From the NCBI GenBank assembly GCA_027919835.1, contig JANVFP010000007.1, positions 1,116,001 through 1,180,000 of the forward strand: a DNA stretch of 64,000 nt, in the 5' to 3' direction. Under the pieces are notes generated by a model. It was not told the DNA's origin. It made no database searches and worked only from the letters and a program-made list of their open reading frames with translations. Position numbers and translations under genes: made by a program. Below are positions 48,172-58,491 of this stretch, piece by piece. Every line of letters begins with the position of its first letter. Positions within the stretch are counted from its first letter, which is position 1. The DNA comes from Lentinula raphanica. Lineage: Eukaryota; Basidiomycota; Agaricomycetes; Agaricales; Omphalotaceae.

Positions 48172-48392
48172 ATCTTTCAAAGACTCTAAAGATACCCCCC
48201 TCTGTATAAAGAAATAATAGAAGTTTCAGAGACTCTAAAGAGTTTCAAAGAAATTCAAAGATTTCTAAAGATTCTCAAAGATTTTTAAAGCTCTTCAAAG
48301 CAGTTCAAAGCATTGAAAGACTCTAAAGATTCTGAGAGCAGTTTTTAATTCTTTATAAATTGGGGGGGTATCTTTAAAGACTTTGAGAGATA
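48172..48392. mobile_element. Small inverted-repeat (MITE-like) element with GATACCCCCC arms
   Basis: The left side ATCTTTCAAAGACTCTAAAG-ATACCCCCC...TATAAAGAA and the right side, read on the minus strand (ATCTCTCAAAGTCTTTAAAG-ATACCCCCC...TATAAAGAA), form inverted arms of about 45 bp around an A+G-rich, 'caaagattctaaag'-repeating middle. A clear target duplication was not found, so the ends are approximate. Confidence 0.55.
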
Positions 48393-48472
48393 AAAATGCC
48401 CAAGTAATTTTCCTGATGAGTTTTAGAAAAACTTGACGAAAATTTATAATAATAAAATATCCAACATATGTC

Positions 48473-49071
48473 AGCTGAGGCTGTAAGATCTATGCAAAGT
48501 AGCCTGATAAGTCTCGAGCACAGCTTCGTGAAGTACACCGATACTCTCTCGAAGGGCCAAATTTTGGCTCTGGGGGCTATTATTTTTTAATAATATATAT
48601 ATATTAATTGTATTTTCCATTAAAAAAAATAGAAAAAAATATACAGCTTTGCGAAGCGGTGTGGCAAATATCACAATTGATGGCATCAGCCAAAATGATG
48701 AGATCTGCATCATTGATTTGCCTTTTTGGGGAAAACATACTCAACACACTTAACAATGAAAAAACTCAGAACAGTGCTCATGTGTGTTACACTTAACACA
48801 CTTCATCAATCAATATAACATACTGAACAATCAACAATCAAAAACTCGGAGTAGTGTTATCACACATTATACTTAACACACTTCATCAGTAAGTATAACA
48901 TACCTTCAATAGGACATTGTTATACTATAACACACTTATAACAACGAGTTTTGGGCACTTATGGGTGCTTATTTGGTGTTTTTGAGTTGAAATTCATTAA
49001 TAGCACACTCAATAATTTTTGTGTGGGCTCTATATTGTGTCAGGATGTTGTCTATATCATATTCCTCTAGA
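48473..49071. mobile_element. Palindromic element E, internally deleted single arm
   Basis: It begins AGCTGAGGCTGTAAGATCT like element D, loses the middle of the arm after 'gcctttttgggg' (about 48731), resumes in the 'aacacacttaacaatg' region and passes the GGGCGCTTAT pair (here mutated to GGGCACTTAT and GGGTGCTTAT). It breaks at 49071 against hAT-related sequence. Confidence 0.8.
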
Positions 49072-49440
49072 GTCTCATTGTTGTTGTGTTGTCATTCTCG
49101 TCGTGTTCTTGTTGTTTTCTTTTCCTCCTTGTTGTTGTTTTAAGGGAGAAAGTAGAAATACCAAGATGCCAAATAAGTGCCAGCTTGGCATGGGCTCAGC
49201 TATTGACGGAAAAGGCTTTGTAGAGACTGCTTAGGGCCAAATAAATCAGTAAAAATGGTAGGAAATTCAGGAAAATCCAGGAATATGCTGGAAATATTTG
49301 AAGAATTTATGGGTGTGGTAGATATTATATAATGCTTCATAACAAGGGTCAAACCAAAACAGAACTGGGTATGCAAGCCGGGTCCCGGGTTTCAGATACT
49401 TGAACTGACCCAACCCAGAACCTGGCACCACCCGGCCCAC
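49072..49440 (+). mobile_element. hAT-family right-end fragment
   Basis: It matches the right third of the element at 50839-52491: a 'tcgtcg/ttgttgtt' stretch, 'caaataagtgccagc', and a terminal tract of 'cgggtcccggg', 'gacccaaccca' and 'acccggc'. The terminal GCCAAACACTA is missing. Confidence 0.5.
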
Positions 49441-49444
49441 CTGT

Positions 49445-50450
49445 GAACTTCATTACTCTTCAAAACCCTTCCACCTAAACTAATCCACCCCCGCCCTTCA
49501 CACTCTCATCTCTCTCAATACCAAGGTCTTCCTTTTTCACCAATCTGCCCTTCATCAGCTTCATCAGCTTCATCCAACAAGAAGTAGGAAACTTTGCTGT
49601 TGAGGTCCACAAATGAATCGACTTGATCAATGCTCACTCACAGATGGACAAAAGGGAAGGATGGAAGGGTGACAGTTTACGAGGTGTTGCAGAAGAAATG
49701 GGGAAGTGGAATCAACTCATCACCTAGCCCTTCACTGGCCTACTCAAACACTCAGATTTACAGAACCTTCAGCTTCAGCACTCAGGAGTCAGTGTTGATG
49801 CATGATGCATCCTGTTGAATTGCAAGCTTCACCTCCATGAATTGAAACTCCAGCACTCTCCCATTCCACTTTCATCCACCTAATCTCATCATCCTCTTTG
49901 ATCTGCCTCTACACATTTGTCCTCACTTTTAAGACTGCCCTTACCCTTTTCTTGTAGCATATTGTTACAAGAACTTTTGATCACAGGTGCTGTTGCCTCT
50001 AAATGTCTGATTGACCATTTCCTCCCTCCATCCCTGTACCTCTCTCCAGCCCAGACACCTTCTCCTTGTTCTCTTCACCTTAATGTTCTCTCTCACAAAC
50101 TGGAAAGGATAAGGAATGACTAACATGTCAAGCTCAACAATGACAATGACACATTCTCATTGTCCATCATAATGGTTGCATGTTTATCTACTTCAACTCC
50201 TTGTCTCACTTTCTCGCCCTTTTAACATTTCTTCTTCCACTCATCATGACTCGTTCTCCTTTAATGCCTTCAAGAGGACTTGTGTACTTGGAAGCAGGGG
50301 AAGAGGGGGACATAACCCAGATTGCATATTGCTCGTGGTATAGCACGTTGCACACAAGTGTTCATGTGGATGATCTGTATGCTCTCTGGAACTCTCCAGC
50401 TCATCAGTTCTGTGCATTGTGAAGATGTATCGAGAGAAAAAGAGTATATG
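49445..50450. repeat. CpG-poor duplicate of the 39.7-41.0 kb segment
   Basis: Landmarks at 49500-49600 match 40910-41010, and 49860-50330 matches 39710-40170 almost collinearly (for example 'gtgactcgttct' and 'catgactcgttct'; 'ggacttggaagga' and 'gtacttggaagca'). Most differences replace CG by TG or CA in this copy. No intact gene. Confidence 0.65.
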
Positions 50451-50838
50451 GGTTAGGGTTGCAAGAGCCTGTGTTACATCCTCAAAATATGCTCCACTCA
50501 TTCCTTCCCTCCATTCTCCCACTCATTCCAGCAAATCGCCAAACCCAATGTATCCCTCACCGGACACTCCTCTCTTGGGTCCCCCATTCCCCCTTCTCCA
50601 CCACCAACACCCTCACCCACCTCCCCACCCCTTCAACCCTCATCCCTGTCTTCCTTGCTAGCCCAATACTTCCCTTGTTCTTCATATTCACAGGCCACTG
50701 GACCCTCCTAAGCCCCAACCCTCCTTTGTCCAGGATGTTCAATGCGTAACACATAAGGAGCCCAACTATATGTGATCCAATGTGGGTGCATTGTGAGCGG
50801 GGAAAGACAAGGACAAAGAGTTCAGTGAGGAGGTTGAA

Positions 50839-52491
50839 TAGTGTTTGGCTCGGGTCGGGCCGGGTGCTTCTAGAGCCAACCCGACCCGGGACCCGGCAAA
50901 ACCCGTACCCGAGACCCCGGGTATCGGGTACCCGACCTTGGCGGGTGCCGGGTTTTTTGCAGTCGGGTTGTGGTCGGGTTGCAGTCGGGTCTCCTTAATA
51001 GAACGCTGCAAGAGCTAGCAGAGCCTTGCCTATGGAGGGGCTGGGCTTCTCCTGGCTCTTGCAGGAGCTTCAGAGCACATGTTATAGACCAAATATAATA
51101 ATATTCTACTACTCTAGATAATACAAACCACTTCTTGTTATGGGAAGAGGGGAAGGTGAGGGAGTGAGTGAAGGAGGATGAATATGATAGTGGTAGAGAT
51201 CTAACAGTCATCCTTGTCTATGGGCTAGGGAGGCTATTAAGGGAGCTGGTGAGGAAGGGATGAGCATATAAAAGAGGAGAGGACACGTATCGTCATCGTC
51301 TCGTTGCCTCGCGGTGCCTCATCCCTTGGCATTGCCTTGTCATCTCCATTTCATGACCTCGTTGCCTCGTTCCCTCGTTCCCTCGTCTCGTCGTTGCCTC
51401 GTTGCCTCGTTCCCTCGTCTCGTCGTTGCCTCGTTCCCTCGTCTCGTCGTTGCCTCGTTCCCTCGTCTCATCATTGCCTCGTTCCCTCGTCTCGTCGTTG
51501 CCTCGTTCCCTCGTCTCGTCGTTCCGTGGTCTCGTCGTTCCGTGGTCTCGTCGTTCCGTGGTCTCGTCGTTCCGTGGTCTCGTCGTTCCGTGGCTTCGTC
51601 GTTTTATTGCTTTGTCATTTCGTCGCTCCGTTGCTTTGTCGTCTCGTCGTTTCATCGTCTCGTCATTTCGTCGTCCGTTGTTTCGTCGCCTTGTCGCCTC
51701 GTCGTTTTGCTGCTTCGTCGTCTCGTTGGAGAGAGGAGAGAGGGGAGGGAGATGGAGGAGAGGGAGAGATAGAGGGGAAGGGGGATCTCTTTGTTGGCAT
51801 GAGGAGGAGAAAGGGAGAAGAAGATGTGAGAGAGCGGGGACACGAGAGAGCGGGAATACGAGAGTAAGCAGGTATGTGAGGGAGAGAAGAGAGAGGTGAT
51901 GCAAGAGGATTTTGTCGTCGGTGTTGCTTCTTCGTCGTTGTCGTTGCTTCTTTGTCGTCATTGCTTTGTCATTGTCGTTACTTTGTTGTCGGTGTTGCTT
52001 CTTTGTTGTCGTCGGCGTTGCTTCTTCGTTGTCATCACTGCTTCATGGTCCATCTCCTCCATCTCCTGTCTCTTCTATTTCTGTCTTCATCTTTTGTCCT
52101 CCTCATCCTCCTCAAATCTTGGTTGGTCCTCCTTGTCCAGTCCTGTAGTTGTGGGGTGAGAAGACGGGGTGTAGATGGAAGTAATGAGAAAGAGAAAGTG
52201 TGGGAAAAAGATAACGACGTCAAATAAGTGCCAGCTGGCAGAGGGCAAAATTGAGTGTTTTTAAGCCTCAAAAAATGAGGAAAAATATGGCAAAAATTTG
52301 AATCAATCCAAGAAGATATTGATAGCTTTTGTAACGGGCCTTGAGGCAACAGCAGCGAGGAAATAGGCAAGTCAAAAAAGAGTCGGGTATGTCACCCGGG
52401 TCCCGGGTCTCCAAGAGCTGAACCGACCCGACCCGAGTTGGCCACCCGACCCAGAACCCGGCTCAACCCGGCTCACCCATGCCAAACACTA
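50839..52491. mobile_element. Non-autonomous hAT-like element (1653 bp)
   Basis: The ends TAGTGTTTGGC...GCCAAACACTA are perfect 11-bp inverted repeats. They are followed inward by CGGGT-rich subterminal tracts ('tcgggtcgggccgggt'; 'cgggttgagccgggt' on the other strand). AGGTTGAA flanks both sides (50831-50838, 52492-52499) as an exact 8-bp target duplication, the hAT signature. The interior is a minisatellite and pyrimidine-rich sequence with no transposase. Confidence 0.9.
51357..51720. repeat. Minisatellite inside the hAT-like element
   Basis: Tandem 24-bp units of the type 'gttccctcgtctcgtcgttgc' (51365-51525) change to about four 16-bp 'cgttccgtggtctcgt' units and then degrade. It gives long open frames of (R/E/N/D/T-rich) repeats on the minus strand that are not genes. 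Confidence 0.85.
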
Positions 52492-53049
52492 AGGTTGAAG
52501 GAGCCCAATTATATGTGATCCAACATGGGTGCATTGTGAGCGGGGAAAGACGAGGACAAAGAGTTCAGTGAGGAGGTTGAAGGGTCAGTGTAGACATAGC
52601 CGCAGATTCTGGCAGGTGTGAGTGAGTGGGTGGTTGGATTGGGGTGGGTTTTGTTAAGTCCGATGAAGAGGGTGTTTGATCAGTTGAGGTGGAATAAGTC
52701 TTCATAGAAGGTATGGATACAGTCTTGGGTGGAAGAGAAGGGTCCAAAGGCGATGTAGTGCCAGCTGGCAGTGTTTTCAGAGGAAAAGACAACATCTGCA
52801 TGGAGAGCTGACTACAAATTAAAGGGTGTTCCAGTAGGGGAGACAGAATGTAGTTTAACCATAACTGACAATAAATGGAACTAATTTCAACTTGTCAGTT
52901 TCTAGTGCATCAGGAATGGGGAAATAAAAATTATCATTTTTGACTGTAGAAAACATAGGTGGGGTGTGCGACATGTATAGTTTGAGATGGGAGATGGCTT
53001 TAATAAAGAATAAAAAAGAATAGAAATGAGTCAGAGATTTCAAAAGATC

Positions 53050-53977
53050 TTGTTCAAGTCATTTCATGCAAGATCATGGCCGAGGCAGCCTTCATTTCCC
53101 TCAATCATGCTCAATCAATTCTCAACTTGTTCTGATTCTGATCAAGCTGGCACTTAGATAATCAATTGTTGTGAATTGTTGTTACATGCAAGGTCCTCAT
53201 GATCATGTGTCAGACTCTGATGTTGTAAGAATGTGGGCTTAGGGGTATTGGCATATCTGTTCAAATTGACATCTGTAGATCTGGTTACTTCATACACTGC
53301 ACATTGCATACTTATTACTTATTAGTTCCTACTGTGGTGTAAGTAAGTATATGTACCATAGTGCAGCCACCCATAGTACATTACTTACATTGTACAGTTC
53401 CTAGCTGTGTAAAGGCGTGCAGTACAGTCTTTGGAACTAGTAAAATTTGGATTAGTACCAAGTACAACATTCTGAAAATGCTGTCTTCAACAAAGCTTCC
53501 CTGTGATTTATATACTGATACTTAGTCAGACATCTGCACTTACTTAGTGACTACTCAAGAAACTGACTTTCTAATTAATTGCATATCTCATCCTAGTACA
53601 ACTATGTGCAATTAGACATAGATTTTACCCTCCAAATTCTGTATACATGGTGAATGAAGCCCTTAAAACCACATAAACCATAGTTGAGCTCAAGCAACTG
53701 TACAATCCCTTCCATGATCATTAATCATTGATCATTGGCAACTGACTCATGAATTATTAAAAACTTTGGCACATTTTCCAGAAGTAGACACATTCTGTAA
53801 TCATATATTATATCAGTTTGAAATACCAATCCCTAATCTTACTGGCTAATGATTTGAAGTCTGAACAATGACTACTAACTGGAAGTACCTAATCTTAGAA
53901 CTCTCCTTCTACTTACTAAGAATTTGTCCCACATGTTTCACATATGACAAAAATCACTGACAGTGCTGCTTGCTATC
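53050..53977. other. No recognised gene
   Basis: AT-rich intergenic sequence. 'tacttactta' and 'agtaagta' words are frequent around 53330-53540. No frame or repeat element is supported. Confidence 0.3.
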
Positions 53978-55476
53978 TTAATTATCATCATCATCATCAT
54001 CATCCTTATTATCCTTATCATTCTTATCATCCCCATCATTATCATCATCATCATCATCTTTATCCTCATTATCTTTATCATTCTTATCATCTTCATTATC
54101 CTTATTTTCATCATCTTTATCCTCATCATCTTTATCTTCCTCATCATCCTCATTGTCCTTGACCTCCTTATCCTCCTCCTTATCCTCCTCATCATCATCA
54201 TCATCCTCATCCTCATCATCTTCATCTTCATTATCTTTATCATCTTCATTTTCATCCTCATCATCTTTATTCTCCTTCTCCTCCTCATCAACATCCTCAT
54301 CCTCATCCTTATCCTCCTTATTCTCCTCATCATCTTCATCATCCTCACCATCTTTATTGTCATCATCCTTATCAACATCATCCTCATCCTCATCCTCATT
54401 GTCCCCATCCTCATCCTCATTGTCCCCATCCTCATCCTTAATGTGAGCACTATCCAAAGCTTCATTAGAAGGGCTGTGACCATTATTATTATTAGCATTC
54501 TCATCTTCTTCAGTATGAGCATTGCCAGCAGCCTTTCTTGTAGCTCTAGTATGAGTACTGCCTAGATCTTTTCCTGTGGTCCTGCCCAGAGCTTCATTAG
54601 AAGGGCCAGTATCAGCATCATCTTCAGTGTGGGTACTGCCAATAGCCTTTCCCACAGCTCTGTTGTGAGTACCATCCAGAGCTTCCTCTACAACTTTAAC
54701 CAGAGCCTCCCCTGCAGCTTTGCCTAGAGCTTCCCCTACTGCCTTGCCTAGAGCTTCCCCTACTGCCTTGCCTAGAGCTTCCCCAACAGCCTCACCTAGA
54801 GCTTCTTCTGCAGCCTGGCCCAAAGCTTCTCCTGTGATCCTGCCCAGAGCTTCTGCTGTAGTTTCAGTGTGAGCACTTCCAACAGCTTTTTTTGCAGCTG
54901 TTCTAGTGTGAGTGCTGCCCAGATCTTTTCCTTTAGTTCTTCCTACAGCTTTTTTTGTAGTTCCAGTGTGAGCAGTGCCAACAGCCTTTTCTGTAGCTTT
55001 GCTAGTGTGAGTGCTGCCCAGATCTTTTCCTTTAGTTTTTTCTACAGCTTTCTTTATAGTTCCAGTGTGAGCAGTGCCAACAGCCTTTCCTGCAGTTTTG
55101 ATATGGGAGCTACCCTGACCTTTTTCTGCAGTCTTGCTTAGAGCTTTTTCTGCAGTCTGAGTGTGAGCACTGCCAACAGCTTTTTCTACAGCTTTAGGAT
55201 GAGAACTACCCAAATTTTTTCCTATAGGTTTACCCAGAGCTTTCTCTGCAGATCCAATATGAGTAGCACCCTTGGCCTTAGATTCAGCTTCATGATGAAG
55301 AACATGTTCAACATCATGTGTATAGCCCCTATTGCAGCAATTTAGAATATACATGCATGGCATCCTATCTTGTGAATCTCACCTTTCTGTTCCTTGGTCA
55401 TTATCACTGCAGACAATAGTGAGTGCCTTGTAGTATAATACTGAGGGCGATGATATAGTTACCTTGAGTGACTCAT
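53978..55476 (-). CDS. Acidic repeat protein with NACHT-gene leader exons (462 aa)
   Basis: Exons 55476-55463 (14 bp), 55406-55383 (24 bp) and 55328-53978 join in frame, with introns of 56 and 54 bp (GTAACT...GCAG; GTGAGA...ATAG). The protein starts MSHSSDNDQGTERGYTHDVEHVL. It continues for about 290 aa in degenerate repeats of 20-35 aa of the type KAVGxAHTGT..KAV..TKGKDLGSTHT, with a GEALGKAV heptad-like stretch. It ends in about 150 aa of almost pure D/E/K/N encoded by an (ATC/CTC)n-like tract. No known domain is recognised; acidic tails of this kind occur in histone-binding and other nuclear proteins, which is only a guess here. The promoter and first two exons match the NACHT gene at 59616, so the leader is shared and the body is not. 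Confidence 0.65.
53990..54440. repeat. ATC-rich trinucleotide tract coding the acidic tail
   Basis: A long imperfect run of atc/ctc/ttc triplets on the plus strand reads as GAT/GAG/GAA (D/E) codons on the minus strand. Expansion would lengthen the acidic tail without shifting the frame. Confidence 0.85.
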
Positions 55477-55554
55477 TCTGTACTTTGTAACCTGTAAATA
55501 TAAATGGAGCAGACTATTGCTGAGAGAAGGCTAAACTGTATCATAACAAGAGGT

Positions 55555-55563
55555 CTTTATATA
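55555..55563 (-). promoter_or_regulatory. TATA box of acidic repeat gene
   Basis: TATATAAAG (minus strand) lies about 80 bp before the ATG at 55476. It is followed by a CCTCT..TATGATACAGTT block that recurs before the NACHT gene at 59616, so the core promoters are homologous. Confidence 0.7.
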
Positions 55564-55569
55564 TCTTTC

Positions 55570-58490
55570 TTTTTTTCCAAAAGGCCCCAATCCAAATGCA
55601 GTACTTTTCCTTCAATTTTTTTTGTGAGAATAAACTATCAAGTGCTGCGTGATAATTATTGGCTCACAATACTATAATCTTTTTATCATTTCAGGGCCCA
55701 TATCATTGTCTATGATTGATTTGTTCATTTCTGTTCAGCATCAATCTTTTTTTGATATCTGTGTGAAGCGCTGGGTTCAAGGTACTGCAGATTCCAGATA
55801 CACTGAACAAATGAGAACAAGAAGCACAGATATCTCCTTATTCATGGAGTGTATTTATATATATACTTTCTCACACATCCACATCTTTACTGTTTAAATT
55901 TTCAATGGAAAAAGAAGTAAGATAGAACATAAGTCTGTGCCCACTGCCCTGTGCCCTCAGAATCTAGATAGGTTCCATTAAGTCTTCATGAGTCCCAATC
56001 ACCGGCCAGTACTTGCCAGTTTGACCCCTGGGATTACCTGCCGGGCCTAGTTACTGGCTCCACAGATAATTTTGATTATCAAACCCAACTCTAAACCAAA
56101 CAAGACCATACATCTGGTCTAGAATTCTGGACATCTTGTATGGTCTTGTTTGGATTTGCACATGACCTTTCTGAGTGGCTATGTACACAACTAGCCTGGC
56201 TAGCCATCTTGTAGTTCAAGAAGAAAAAATCGTTCTTGAATAAAGCCTGGTGGTAAGGGCTCGAAGGACCCCCATGGGTTCATGCCGTGACATTGCCACT
56301 GAAATAATATATTGATGACATAAGATTTCAGGAATGCAATCTGTGCAACAATGAATGAGCAGCGAAGAAAATTTTGAGAACAATGAGCAAAAGCCTTCGA
56401 CAGTGCTTAATTTAGCTCATAAAATACTCTAGGAGGTGTATCTGTGCAAAATTACAATGCTACCATGACACTGGGCTGCTAGATAACCTCTGAGAGAGTG
56501 GTTAAAGTTTGCACCACCATAAGAATTCAAATTACTGCCACTAACCACAATGGAAGCTAGAAGAAATTGCTATCTTCCATGCAGTAGACTCATGTAGGAG
56601 TAGAAGCTGTGTATCAGTAACGACTCAGGTTCTAGGGAGCAAAGCCAACAATGTTCAAACCATACAAACAATAATGTACAAAAGGTTCTTGGCTGGCAAG
56701 ACTGCGGAGTTTCAACTGGGGACCCATGGAGGTCCCTCGAGCCCTTGCAATCAGTCTAGCACACAACTACTTTTTGTTCTAGAGTCACAGCCACAAAATA
56801 CAAACCTAACCCCAAACCAAACCAAACCAAACAAGACCATACATCTGGTCCAAAATTTTGGACATTTTGTATAGTCTTGTTTGGATTTGCACATGACCTT
56901 TCTGAGTGGCTGTGTACACAACTACTTTTTTTGTTCTAGACACACTGAAAATAGAAAAAATTCTATCAAGCAGAATTCCTCTCTGAAATTAAAAATTTCA
57001 TACAAACATTCATAAAATTAGAAATTAGAACTGGAATAGGAAATTTCTACACTATCAAAAATATATTCAGAAGTACATATATAGTAAAATGTATCTAATC
57101 AAGTGAAAAGTCTATTGAGAGCTTACAAATATTGTTGGAAAAAAACAATGTGGAAAGGAGAAGCTTTTGTACATATTTCTGCCCAACTGGATTTTTGTAA
57201 TTCGAATAATTAGAAAATTTGGTGAAAATCTATGATTTCTTTAGTGCTGAGATATCCTTTGAATTGAATCATTTCTATTGTACTATTGGGAAAGACAAAA
57301 ACCTCGCAGAAAGCTGGGAATTTGGATCTGCTGAAAACCCTAAATGGAATTGAATTTCCCTTTTGAGCAGCTTTGAAACTCAGATTTTCTACAAAATTTT
57401 CATAAGTTACTATATAGGGCTCAAAATATCTCAATTCGGCATACATCTCTATGCTATCAATTTTACAGGTTTCCTATGCAATTTTGCCTCATGCAAAAGG
57501 TTTTAATTCACACCGGCCAAAATGTGTATTAAAAGGTTTCCTATCTACATAGATTTTTACCTTATATAAACATATGATTTCAATACACTTTTTGAATAAT
57601 GAAAAATGTGTGCTGAACTGTGGAATTCTAGCCCTTATTTAACTTATGTAGAAAAATAACAATTCATACTCAATTTCAAACTTCATAAATTATTCATTGA
57701 ATTATTTGCTATCATGAAGAAATTCTGCTCAATGGAATTTCTTCTAATTCCGGTGTGAGAGTCACAGCCACAGAATCCAAACCTAACCATACACCTGGTC
57801 CAAAATTCTGGACATCTTGTATGGTCTTGTGTAGATCTGCACATGACCTCTCTAAGTGGCTGTGTATACTGTACACAACTACTTTTTTCTTTTAAGAGTC
57901 ACAGCCTCTGCTTTAATTGCACCTGGTAAGATTTTGCTTTGAAATTTCAAACATTTCTGAAAGCTTAAATCATGTAAGGCTAGGGGCAGGGAAAATAACT
58001 TCATAAATATATATATAATTTTTAAATCATGTTATAATTGTATCCCAGTGTTGTGGTTAGGGCCTAATCAAGGCCACCCAGGCAATATAGTTCCTAAAGT
58101 CTTAATTCAAGTCCTAATTAAAAGAGATTTAAGGTCTATATTAGGTGCAAAATTTGACACTACTATTAACCATTGTATTCATCTTCAGAGTCCTACAATG
58201 AGCTGTTATTGAGTATTTTACCTTCTTTCTTATGAGCTAGCATCTCCATGAGTTGTTCCTCACTGCAAGCTCTGCAATGTAAGTACATGAATGAGCATGC
58301 CATGGCTGCCTCCCTTTAAAACCTGAGATGCAACTTGCTATAGTTAAAAACAATGATTGTATGATGCTGCAATGGACTAGCAGATAGATCTCAATCCATG
58401 GAGTACTCAAGTACTTTATCTTCAGAAATATGACTGGCTAATAAGATGAAGTCTGAAAATCCTATCACTACTTATGAGAATTCAAATGTA
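55570..58490. other. Intergenic region with repeated hairpins, no recognised gene
   Basis: Apart from the hairpin repeats listed separately, this is AT-rich sequence with short frames only. Two 'ggacccatgg..gtccctcgagccctt'-like segments of opposite sense (about 56255, 56715) suggest another short dispersed repeat. Confidence 0.3.
56093..57900. repeat. Three copies of a hairpin repeat (CAAGACCATACA...TGTATGGTCTTG)
   Basis: Copies at about 56098-56190, 56830-56930 and 57783-57880 carry CCAAACAAGACCATACA, a short loop with 'tggtc..aatt.tgga' and the inverted TGTATGGTCTTGTTTGG, followed by 'gcacatgacct.tct.agtggctgtgta.acaacta'. The left stem is truncated in the third copy. They may be remnants of a snapback MITE. 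Confidence 0.65.
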
Positions 58491-58491
58491 T

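Larger units (their letters stand above)
50480..52956 (-). pseudogene. Decayed second copy of the GNAT acetyltransferase
   Basis: The minus-strand pieces MFSTVKNDNFYFPIPDALETD (from 52956), the SWHYI/GPF..region (about 52750, frame-broken) and YALN..GGLGLRRVQWPVNMKN (about 50740-50690) follow the same order as the intact gene at 41744-42512. The copy is split by a hAT element (50839-52491), carries an 82-bp tandem duplication (50757-50838, 52500-52581) that shifts the frame, and has lost most CpGs. It ends near 50480 with a degenerate CWNE. Confidence 0.82.

Noticed and set aside
51293..51961. 222-codon frame rich in R, E, T, D, N inside the hAT-like element, and plus-strand shadows
   Set aside because: Direct translation of a 24-bp/16-bp minisatellite. 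All three frames stay open because the repeat lacks stops.
53963..54565. 200-codon plus-strand Ile/Leu-rich frame and 194-codon minus-strand Met/Arg-rich frame
   Set aside because: Shadows of the ATC-rich tract. The spliced acidic frame on the minus strand has a promoter and matching leader exons.
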